NCBI GenBank assembly: GCA_035264885.1
Contig: DATFPK010000104.1
Span: 1-44,438, forward strand
Direction: 5' to 3'
Length of the DNA: 44,438 nucleotides
DNA from: DATFPK01 sp035264885
Lineage (GTDB): Bacteria > Actinomycetota > Thermoleophilia > Solirubrobacterales > 70-9
Below, one piece after another: positions 15,364 through 21,627 of this stretch. How positions within the stretch are numbered: the first letter of the stretch is position 1; every line of letters begins with the position of its first letter. Made by a program: the position numbers and the translations under genes. A model generated the notes under the pieces. It was not told where the DNA came from and did not search any database. It saw only the letters and a program-made list of their open reading frames with translations.

Positions 15364-16121
15364 TGCTCCAGCACCAGGCCGAGGAACTGCTTGGTGCGCT
15401 CCTCCTGCGGACTCTCGAGGACCTTTGAGGGCGGCCCCTCTTCGATGACGACGCCCTGATCCATGAAGACCACGTCGTCGGCCACCTCGCGGGCGAAGCC
15501 GATCTCGTGGGTGACGACGATCATCGTCATGCCCTCGCGGGCCAGCTCGCGCATCACGTCGAGGACCTCCTTGACCAGCTCCGGGTCGAGCGCGCTGGTC
15601 ACCTCGTCGAAGAGCATCACGTGGGGGTCCATGGCCAGGGCACGGGCGATCGCCACCCGCTGCTGCTGGCCGCCGGAGAGCCGTTCCGGATACTCGCCCA
15701 GCTTGTCGCCGAGGCCCACCCGCCGCAGCAACTGCTCCGCCCGCTCACGCGCCTCCTCGCGGGACCGGCCGAGCACCTTCTGCTGGGCGATCGACACGTT
15801 GCCCAACGCGCTCTTGTGGGGGAAGAGGTTGAAGTTCTGGAACACGATCCCGATCCGCTGTCGGACGTAGTCGAGATCGTCGCCCCTCGCCTCGGTGATC
15901 GTCCGCCCCTCGATCACGATCCGTCCCTCGTCGGGGGGCTCGAGCATGTTGATGCAGCGCAGGAGGGTCGACTTGCCCGAGCCGCTCGGGCCCAGCACGC
16001 AGGTCACGCTGGCCCGGTCGACCGAGAGGTCGACGCCGCGGAGGACCTCCAGGCCGCCGAAGCGCTTGTGCACGTCCTCGAGGCGGAGCATGCCGCGCCC
16101 GTCGGTCCCCGCGACGTTCAC
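15360..16121 (-). CDS. Polar amino-acid ABC transporter ATP-binding protein
   Basis: A 253-residue ATPase of the PAAT (His/Glu/Gln/Arg/cystine) uptake family. Walker A is GPSGSGKST (44-52), the Q loop is IVFQNFNLFPHKS, the signature LSGGQQQR (148-155), Walker B VMLFDE (168-173), and the switch histidine VVTHE. GTG 16121 overlaps the permease stop by four bases (GTGA) and has a G-rich site just upstream; ATG 16091 is an alternative. It acts at the inner face of the membrane with the permease and lipoprotein encoded upstream. The neighbouring cysteine genes suggest a sulfur amino acid as substrate, but this is speculative. Confidence 0.9.
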   Translation of the reverse strand: MNVAGTDGRGMLRLEDVHKRFGGLEVLRGVDLSVDRASVTCVLGPSGSGKSTLLRCINMLEPPDEGRIVIEGRTITEARGDDLDYVRQRIGIVFQNFNLFPHKSALGNVSIAQQKVLGRSREEARERAEQLLRRVGLGDKLGEYPERLSGGQQQRVAIARALAMDPHVMLFDEVTSALDPELVKEVLDVMRELAREGMTMIVVTHEIGFAREVADDVVFMDQGVVIEEGPPSKVLESPQEERTKQFLGLVLEH

Positions 16122-16915
16122 GCGTTTCCCCCCGTCCCGGGGTCCGCCATGCCCGTCGCGGCGGGCGCCGGGGCCGGCTTGCCGCCGCGTTGGGTTCGCC
16201 GCTGCTCGCGCGCGATCAGGTAGTCGACCAGCCGGGCGAGCGGGATCGTCACGATCAGGAAGAGGATCGCCCCGAGGACCAGACCCGAGCCGTTGAACCG
16301 CTCCGACGCGACGTCGCGGCCGGCCTGGACGACCTCGATCACGCCGAGGACGCTGACGATCGAGGTGTCCTTCATCAGCGCAATGAAGTCGTTGAGCAGC
16401 GGGGGGATCACCTTGCGCACCGCCTGCGGGACGATCACGTAGCGCATGGCCTGGCCGTGGCTCATGCCGAGGGACCGCGCCGCCTCGGTCTGACCGCCGG
16501 GCACGGCTTCGATGCCCGCGCGGTACACCTCGGCCATGTAAGCGCCGTACGTGATCGTCAGCGAGATCACGCCGTACCAGAAAGGGGATCCCTCGCCGAA
16601 CCAGGTGGGGATGCCGAGCTCGCGCGGAATCACGCCCTCGCTCTGGAAGGCGGCGAGCGAGCCGCTGACCAGGAACAGGATCAGCAGGAACGGGATCCCC
16701 CGGAAGACGTCGATGTAGGCGATCGCCAGCCATCGGAAGGGCGCCAGAGCCCTGCCGGGGAGCTGGCGGAGCACCGCCAGTATGAGCCCCCACGTCAGGG
16801 AGGTGATGCCGCCTACGATCGAGAGCTTGAGGGTCAGCCAGAAGCCGGTCAGGATGGGGTCGAACTCGTCGCCCATGACCCCGAAGTCGAAGTAGTAGTC
16901 GAGGATGAAGTCCAT
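16118..16915 (-). CDS. Polar amino-acid ABC transporter permease
   Basis: A 265-residue inner-membrane permease of the HisMQ type, with about five membrane helices. The family's conserved segments are present: TLKLSIVGGITSLTWGLILA near the start, AYIDVFRGIPFLLILFLVS, and the EAA-type coupling loop EAARSLGMSHGQAMRYVIVP followed by LLNDFIALMKDTSIVSVLGV. It has an unusual proline/alanine-rich cytoplasmic tail (about 240-265). A single permease gene suggests a homodimer. It lies 92 bases after the binding-protein gene, with a stable hairpin in that gap, and overlaps the ATPase gene. Confidence 0.92.
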   Translation of the reverse strand: MDFILDYYFDFGVMGDEFDPILTGFWLTLKLSIVGGITSLTWGLILAVLRQLPGRALAPFRWLAIAYIDVFRGIPFLLILFLVSGSLAAFQSEGVIPRELGIPTWFGEGSPFWYGVISLTITYGAYMAEVYRAGIEAVPGGQTEAARSLGMSHGQAMRYVIVPQAVRKVIPPLLNDFIALMKDTSIVSVLGVIEVVQAGRDVASERFNGSGLVLGAILFLIVTIPLARLVDYLIAREQRRTQRGGKPAPAPAATGMADPGTGGNA

Positions 16916-16957
16916 CTCGCTCCCGGCGGCAGGCTAATAACTCGGCGGCGCCAATGA

Positions 16958-16983
16958 GAAGGGGCGCCCGCAGGCGCCCCTTC
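16958..16983. terminator. Stem-loop between binding-protein and permease genes
   Basis: GAAGGGGCGCC-CGCA-GGCGCCCCTTC is a perfect 11-pair hairpin between genes of the same operon. It lacks a T-run on the minus strand, so it probably acts as a partial attenuator or a 3' stabiliser that lets the binding protein be made in excess over the permease. That role is inferred from similar transporter operons. Confidence 0.6.
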
Positions 16984-17007
16984 CAACCATCGCTGCCGGG
17001 CCCGGTC

Positions 17008-17865
17008 TCAGGCGCTCTTGGTCTTGCCCTCGAGGACCGACTTCGGCGGCTTCGTCTTGAAGTACTTCTGGTAGAGCTCGTTGATCGTGCCGTCCTTCTT
17101 GAGCGTCGCGAGCGCCTTGTTCATGGCGTCGAGCAGCTCGGTCTTGTCCTTGGCGACGGCGAACCCGTAGAGCTCGTTCGTCGCGATCTCCTCGACGATC
17201 TCGAAGCCCTCCTGCTGCTCGACCGCATCGACCGCGACCGGGAGGTCGATGATCACCGCGTCAACCTGGCCCGTCACGAGCGCCTGCGTCGCATCGGGAC
17301 CCTCCGGGAAGCCGCGGACCTCGCTCGCGTCCGTCTCGTCGTTCGCGTAGGTCTCTCCCGTCGTCCCGTCCTGGGTACCGACGATCTTCCCGTCGAGGTC
17401 ATCGACCGACTTGATGTCGCCGTCGGTCGGGACGAGCAGCGCCTGCTGCGCCTCGTAGTAGGGGTCGGTGAAGTTGACCTGCTGCTGGCGCTCGGGCGTG
17501 ATCGTGGACGCCGCGGCGGCGGTGTCGAATTGACCCTGCTGGACGTCGCGGAAGATCGTGTCGAACCCGGTGTCCGTGTACTCGACGTCGACGCCGATCT
17601 GCTTGGCGATCGCGTCCATCACCTCGATGTCGTAGCCGCTGATGTCGGGCGGCTGGCCGATCTCGAACGGCGGGAACGGCGTATCGGTACCGACCGAGAG
17701 CTTGCCCTCCTCGATCGTGCCGAGGTTCGCCGCGGCGCCGCCCTGCTTGGTCGTCGTACCGCCCCCGCCGCCGCCGTCGTCATCGTCGCCGCAGGCGGCC
17801 AGGCCGAGCGTGCCGATCGCGAGCGCGAGCGCCGCGAGGATGGCCCAAAGCCGGGTCTTCGTCAT
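17008..17865 (-). CDS. Amino-acid ABC transporter substrate-binding lipoprotein
   Basis: A 285-residue SBP_bac_3 family protein. A lipoprotein signal peptide ends at the lipobox LAAC (C25) and is followed by an Asp/Gly-rich linker. The mature domain starts LSVGTDTPFPPFEIGQPPD and contains the class signature SGYDIEVMDAIAKQIGVDVE. It captures a polar amino acid outside the membrane for the downstream permease and ATPase. The ligand cannot be read from sequence. ATG 17865 is followed by basic residues as expected. It is transcribed divergently from cysM, 86 bases away. Confidence 0.93.
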   Translation of the reverse strand: MTKTRLWAILAALALAIGTLGLAACGDDDDGGGGGGTTTKQGGAAANLGTIEEGKLSVGTDTPFPPFEIGQPPDISGYDIEVMDAIAKQIGVDVEYTDTGFDTIFRDVQQGQFDTAAAASTITPERQQQVNFTDPYYEAQQALLVPTDGDIKSVDDLDGKIVGTQDGTTGETYANDETDASEVRGFPEGPDATQALVTGQVDAVIIDLPVAVDAVEQQEGFEIVEEIATNELYGFAVAKDKTELLDAMNKALATLKKDGTINELYQKYFKTKPPKSVLEGKTKSA

Positions 17866-17951
17866 CTGGTGATCCTCCGATTCAGGTTTCGACTGGGCGC
17901 GACGATATCGGGCATCCGGGTAACTACACTTTCTGAAGCGAGGACGACTTC

Positions 17952-18917
17952 GTGGCCGATGAACCAGTCCTGAACAGGCCCTGCGGGGGCCGCTTCTCCG
18001 ACGTCGTCGAGTCGATCGGGAACACGCCCCTGGTCCAGTTGCCGCGGCTCTCGCCGAAGCCGGAGGTCCGGATCTACGCGAAGCTCGAGGGCCACAACCC
18101 GACCGGCTCGGTCAAGGACCGTGTCGCGAAGTCGATGATCGACGCGGCCGAGGCCGAAGGCGCGATCGAGGCGGGCCAGACGATCCTCGAGCCGACCTCC
18201 GGCAACACCGGGATCTCGCTGGCGATGATCTGCCGTCGCAAGGGCTACCCGCTCAAGGTCGTGATGCCCGACAACGTCACCGAGGAGCGGACGGAGCTGC
18301 TGCGGATGTACGGGGCGGAGATCGTCTACTCCGAGGGCGCGAAGGGCTCCAACGGTGCGGTCGAGGTGGCGCTCGAGATGGCCGAGGAGCCCGGCTACTA
18401 CATGCCGTACCAGTACGGCAACGAGGCCAACCCGCTCGCCCACTACAACGGCACCGCGCTCGAGATCCTCGAGGAGCTCGACGAAGTCGCCGCGTTCGTG
18501 GGCGGGCTGGGAACGGGCGGCACGCTGATGGGCAACGGCCGCCGGCTCAAGGAGGAGAACGCGGACACCCTGCTCGTCGCGGCCGAGCCGATGCAGGGCG
18601 AGCTGGTCCAGGGCCTGCGCTCGCTCGACGACGGCTTCATTCCGCCGATCATCGATCTCTCGCTCCTCGACCGGAAGATCATGGTCTCCAACCGCGATGC
18701 GATCGTCTGGACGAAGCGGCTCCTCGACGAGGAGGGCGTGTTCGCCGGGGTGTCCGCCGGCGCGATCGCTGCGATCGCGCACCGGATCGCCGCTGAGCTG
18801 GAACGCGGCGACGTCGTCTTTCTGATCCCCGACGACGGGTGGAAATACCTGTCGTCGGGCGTCTACACGCGGCCGATCGAGGAGCTCGAGAACATCGATT
18901 CGACGGTCTGGTGGTGA
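17952..18917 (+). CDS. cysM: Cysteine synthase, CysM type (CysO/O-phosphoserine dependent)
   Basis: A 321-residue PLP enzyme. K55 is the Schiff-base lysine (NPTGSVKDR) and PTSGNTGISLAM binds phosphate and substrate. From memory it resembles mycobacterial CysM more than CysK: YQYGNEANPLAHYNGT, AEPMQGELVQGLRSLDDGF and the tail GWKYLSSGVYTRP. R223 in GLRSLDDGF corresponds to the arginine linked to O-phosphoserine selection in M. tuberculosis CysM. It should therefore combine O-phosphoserine with thiocarboxylated CysO. GTG 17952 is the chosen start. It opens a four-gene operon with the queuosine-salvage-like gene, mec and a zinc-ribbon gene. Confidence 0.88.
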   Translation: MADEPVLNRPCGGRFSDVVESIGNTPLVQLPRLSPKPEVRIYAKLEGHNPTGSVKDRVAKSMIDAAEAEGAIEAGQTILEPTSGNTGISLAMICRRKGYPLKVVMPDNVTEERTELLRMYGAEIVYSEGAKGSNGAVEVALEMAEEPGYYMPYQYGNEANPLAHYNGTALEILEELDEVAAFVGGLGTGGTLMGNGRRLKEENADTLLVAAEPMQGELVQGLRSLDDGFIPPIIDLSLLDRKIMVSNRDAIVWTKRLLDEEGVFAGVSAGAIAAIAHRIAAELERGDVVFLIPDDGWKYLSSGVYTRPIEELENIDSTVWW

Positions 18918-19696
18918 TCGCGAGGCTGCGCGAGGTCGCAGCCCGCTACGAGCCGCCGGACTTCGCCGAGGCGACCAGCGCCGACGCGACGCTTTTCCTC
19001 TGCGCGATCGACCACCGCACGGGGTACCGGGGCGCGCACCGGGTCGGCGAGGCGGGGCCGTTCGAGGGGAGCGACCTGCTCTGGCAGCTCGGGTGGGCTG
19101 CCGAGCGGGCCCGGCCGGGGGCGCTGAGCGCGTCCTCGCTGCGCGCCGTCTCGGCGGCCGATGTCGAGGAGCTCTTCCGGGCCGGTGAGGAGACGATCGC
19201 CGGCGCCGACGTCCGGGCGCGGCTCTGGCGAAACCTCGCGTCGGGACTCGAGCGTCGCTACGGCGGCGAGGCCGAGACCGTGCTGGCGTCGGCGGCGGGG
19301 CGGCTGAAGGGCGAGGGCGGCCTGATCCCGCGGCTCGCCGCCTTCGAGGCGTTCTCGGACCCGCTCGAGAAGAAGAGCTTCCTGTTCGCCAAGATCGCCG
19401 CGCGCCGCGGCTGGTTTCGCCCGGTCGACCCCGAGAGCTGGGAGGTCTGCGCCGACAACGTCCTGATGCGCCTGGCGCTGCGCGCGGGCCTGGTCGCGCC
19501 GAGCGGGGATCCCGGCGCGGTCCGGGCCGCGACCCGGGAGGCCTTCAGGCGCGTGGCGCAAGAGGCCGGGATCGAGCCGCCGGTGCTCGACGACCTGCTC
19601 TGGCAGCTGGGGCGGGAGGACCCTGACCTGCTCGGGACCGCCGGCGGCGCGGAGCTGCGCGAGCCCCCGCGGCCCGAGGGCACCGTCTGGTACTAG
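18914..19696 (+). CDS. Queuosine-salvage (DUF2419/Qng1-like) family protein
   Basis: A 260-residue protein that I match, by remembered pattern, to the DUF2419 family (Qng1, queuosine 5'-phosphate N-glycosylase). Ordered similarities are SAADVEELFRAGEE, RARLWRNLASGLERRYGG, then DPLEKKSFLFAKIAARRGWF, CADNVLMRLALRAGL, and the terminal VLDDLLWQLGRED with PEGTVWY. Family members release the queuine base from nucleotide. GTG 18914 overlaps the cysM stop (GTGA); GTG 18911 is an alternative. The mec gene starts 7 bases downstream. Why it sits in a cysteine operon is unknown. It may act on another nucleoside. Confidence 0.6.
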   Translation: MIARLREVAARYEPPDFAEATSADATLFLCAIDHRTGYRGAHRVGEAGPFEGSDLLWQLGWAAERARPGALSASSLRAVSAADVEELFRAGEETIAGADVRARLWRNLASGLERRYGGEAETVLASAAGRLKGEGGLIPRLAAFEAFSDPLEKKSFLFAKIAARRGWFRPVDPESWEVCADNVLMRLALRAGLVAPSGDPGAVRAATREAFRRVAQEAGIEPPVLDDLLWQLGREDPDLLGTAGGAELREPPRPEGTVWY

Positions 19697-19703
19697 TCGG
19701 ACA

Positions 19704-20099
19704 ATGCGGATCCCGCAGGAGTTGATCGACGAGATGGTCGCCCACGCGCGGGAGGACGCCCCGAACGAGTGCTGCGGCATGGTAGGCGGCCAGGACGGCG
19801 AGGCCAGGACGGTTCATCGCACCCGCAACGCCCTGGCCAGCCCGTTCAGCTACGACATCGACTCGAAGGACCTGATCCGCACGTACAACGGGATCACCGA
19901 GGCGGGGGACGAGCTGGTCGCGATCTATCACTCCCACACCCGATCCGCCGCGCAGCCGTCCCAGACCGACATCAACCTCGCGCACTACCCGGACTCCGTG
20001 TACATCATCGTCTCGCTCGAGGATCCCGACGACCCCGACGTCCGCGGCTTCTGGATCCGCGACGGCCAGGTCGAGGAGGCCCGGCTTGACGTCGCCTGA
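19704..20099 (+). CDS. mec: Mec-type JAMM/MPN zinc protease
   Basis: A 131-residue JAMM metalloprotease. The zinc motif is complete: E22 (PNECCGMVGG), H76-S-H78, then seven residues, S86-x-x-D89 (HSHTRSAAQPSQTD). In M. tuberculosis the Mec enzyme hydrolyses the CysO-cysteine adduct to release cysteine and regenerate the carrier. The same job is likely here with the cysO and cysM genes within 6 kb. It might also trim the extra arginine from the CysO tail; this is speculative. ATG 19704 is 7 bases after the previous gene, and its 3' end overlaps the zinc-ribbon gene by 14 bases. Confidence 0.9.
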   Translation: MRIPQELIDEMVAHAREDAPNECCGMVGGQDGEARTVHRTRNALASPFSYDIDSKDLIRTYNGITEAGDELVAIYHSHTRSAAQPSQTDINLAHYPDSVYIIVSLEDPDDPDVRGFWIRDGQVEEARLDVA

Positions 20100-20628
20100 C
20101 GGCGCCGGGCCGCTCACCTGCCCGCGCTGCGCGATCTCGCACTCCCTCGACGAGCGCTTCTGCCGCCAGTGCGGGATGCCGCTGGTCTACGGTGGCGCGC
20201 GCGAGGAGGAGCCGATCACCGAGCCGCGGGCCCGGGCCCGGAAGGTCAAGCCCCAGTACGCGCGCGGAGAGCTCGTCAAGGTCGGCTTCGCGCGCAACCA
20301 GTCCGAGGGCGAGCTGATGCAGGGGCTGCTGCTGGAGGAGGGAATCCCAAGCCTGCTGAAGCGCAGCCGCGGCTTCGACGTGCCCGACTTCCTCGCCGCC
20401 GGGCCACGCGACGTCCTGGTGCCGGAGACGGGGGCCGAGACGGCCCGGGAGCTGCTCGCCGACACGAGGCTCCTGCCGTATCAGGAGGAGGCGACCGAGC
20501 TCCGCGAGGAGGGCCGCCTCAGGGCCGGCTCGGGCCGCACCCCCGAGGCTCAGCTCGCCTTCTGGGTGATCGCGGCCGCCGTCGTCGCCTTCGGCCTGGT
20601 CTGGGTGCTGTACCAGGTGCAGTTCTAG
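20086..20628 (+). CDS. Zinc-ribbon, DUF2007-like membrane-anchored protein
   Basis: A 180-residue protein. An N-terminal zinc ribbon (C12-P-R-C15, C26-R-Q-C29) is followed by a region resembling DUF2007 (VKVGFARNQSEGELMQGLLL, then GIPSLLKRSRG and RDVLVPETGAE, about 60-125). It ends with a single membrane helix (about 156-176, AFWVIAAAVVAFGLVWVLY). TTG 20086 is well supported by GAGGAGG six bases upstream and overlaps the mec stop. DUF2007 domains are thought to have a regulatory role, but the function is unknown. It is the last gene of the cysM operon. Confidence 0.75.
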   Translation: MTSPDGAGPLTCPRCAISHSLDERFCRQCGMPLVYGGAREEEPITEPRARARKVKPQYARGELVKVGFARNQSEGELMQGLLLEEGIPSLLKRSRGFDVPDFLAAGPRDVLVPETGAETARELLADTRLLPYQEEATELREEGRLRAGSGRTPEAQLAFWVIAAAVVAFGLVWVLYQVQF

Positions 20629-20853
20629 GCCCCCACCGCGGTCCCACCAAGAACAGAAGCACGTGAGAGGCTCGATTGGGAGGTCGTGCCACGACGCACG
20701 GGACTTGACCGCGCATACGGCCGTCAACTCCCACCGCGCCGACGCGTGTGCCGTTTCCGGCCATATCCGCCGTAAACGTCACCCGCCTCACCATTCCCTC
20801 GATCAACGCTCTTAGGAGCCCGCTGTTCGCACCGGGCCGCCGCGCGGAGACCG
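20629..20853. other. Convergent intergenic region with two inverted repeats
   Basis: These 225 bases separate the ends of two convergent transcripts. GTCGTG-C-CACGAC (20683-20695) is a perfect palindrome. GGGACTTGAC (20700-20709) pairs with GTCAACTCCC (20723-20732) with one mismatch and may serve as a bidirectional terminator. I found no convincing gene, tRNA or riboswitch here. Confidence 0.4.
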
Positions 20854-21609
20854 CTAGTCCACAGCGGGGCGGGCCGTGGCGCGCAGGTAGTCGCGCCAGG
20901 CGTCCTCGATCTCGCGGCTGCGGACCCCGAAGGCGGCTTCGAGCTGGGCTGCCGGGCCTTCGCGCTTGAGGCGCTGGACCATCCACAGGCAGGCTTCTTT
21001 GCCGCGCTCCTGCTCGAGCACGTCGAACAGCGTCCCGCCGAGGATCACCGCGTCGCGGCGCGAGGGGGGGAACGAGGGCCGGGAGCCCTCTCGCAGCCGG
21101 CGGATCACGGCCGCCCGGTACAGCCCGGTCTGGCGGGCGAAGTACTGCGCCCCGCCCTCGACCAGCCACGCCCAACGGAGGTAGCGGCCGAACCTCCGCG
21201 GCGTCCAGGACGGCGGCAGCTCCGAGTTGTTGGCGGCGACGACGAGCTGCGCATAGAGGCGCTCGGCGGTCCCCCGCAGCGCCTCCCGGGAGTCGGCCCC
21301 CGCGGCGCGGCGGTCCATGTGCGGGTCATTCAGCACGTGCAGCTCGCTGGACATCGCCCAACCGGCCAGGTACCGGCGGCCGGCCGGCGCCGCCGACCAG
21401 CGAGCCGCCGGCAGGAAGGGGTGGGCCATCGCCAGCCAGGCCGGGTTCGGGTGGACCACCACCGTCACCCCGCCGGGAGCGTTGTCGAAACTGTCCTCGA
21501 GCCGCAGCCGCAGGTCCTCGAGCCGGTCGAGCAGCCGCTCCGCGTACGCCGAGTCGCCCGTGTCGTGGCGGGCGGTGAAGCTGAGGCTCTCGGTCTCGAC
21601 CCACGGCAT
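20854..21609 (-). CDS. Peptidase_MA-like protein with missing HExxH motif
   Basis: A 251-residue protein resembling gluzincin peptidases of the Peptidase_MA type: a helix, then LRWAWLVEGGAQYFARQTG (about 144-162), matching the family's usual W-L-x-E-G-x-A-x-Y-F segment with the third-ligand glutamate E151 kept. The upstream helix that should carry HExxH reads RLYAQLVVAANN instead, so it is probably not a zinc protease. It has no signal peptide. ATG 21609 lies 18 bases after the stop of the penicillin-acylase gene, so both form an operon. The role is unknown; a binding or chaperone function is possible. Confidence 0.6.
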   Translation of the reverse strand: MPWVETESLSFTARHDTGDSAYAERLLDRLEDLRLRLEDSFDNAPGGVTVVVHPNPAWLAMAHPFLPAARWSAAPAGRRYLAGWAMSSELHVLNDPHMDRRAAGADSREALRGTAERLYAQLVVAANNSELPPSWTPRRFGRYLRWAWLVEGGAQYFARQTGLYRAAVIRRLREGSRPSFPPSRRDAVILGGTLFDVLEQERGKEACLWMVQRLKREGPAAQLEAAFGVRSREIEDAWRDYLRATARPAVD

Positions 21610-21627
21610 GACCGGGGGCGAGCGTAG

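Noticed and set aside
17866..17951. GGTTTCGACTGG as a possible IscR-type half-site before cysM
   Set aside because: Only one half resembles the motif, there is no partner half at proper spacing, and it does not match the suf sites.
19697..19703. TAGTCGGACA just before mec as an operator half-site
   Set aside because: It lies inside a tightly packed operon with no promoter features; probably chance.
20629..20853. A possible tRNA or small RNA in the convergent gap
   Set aside because: I could not fold a cloverleaf or find a TTCGA-type T-loop with matching stems on either strand.
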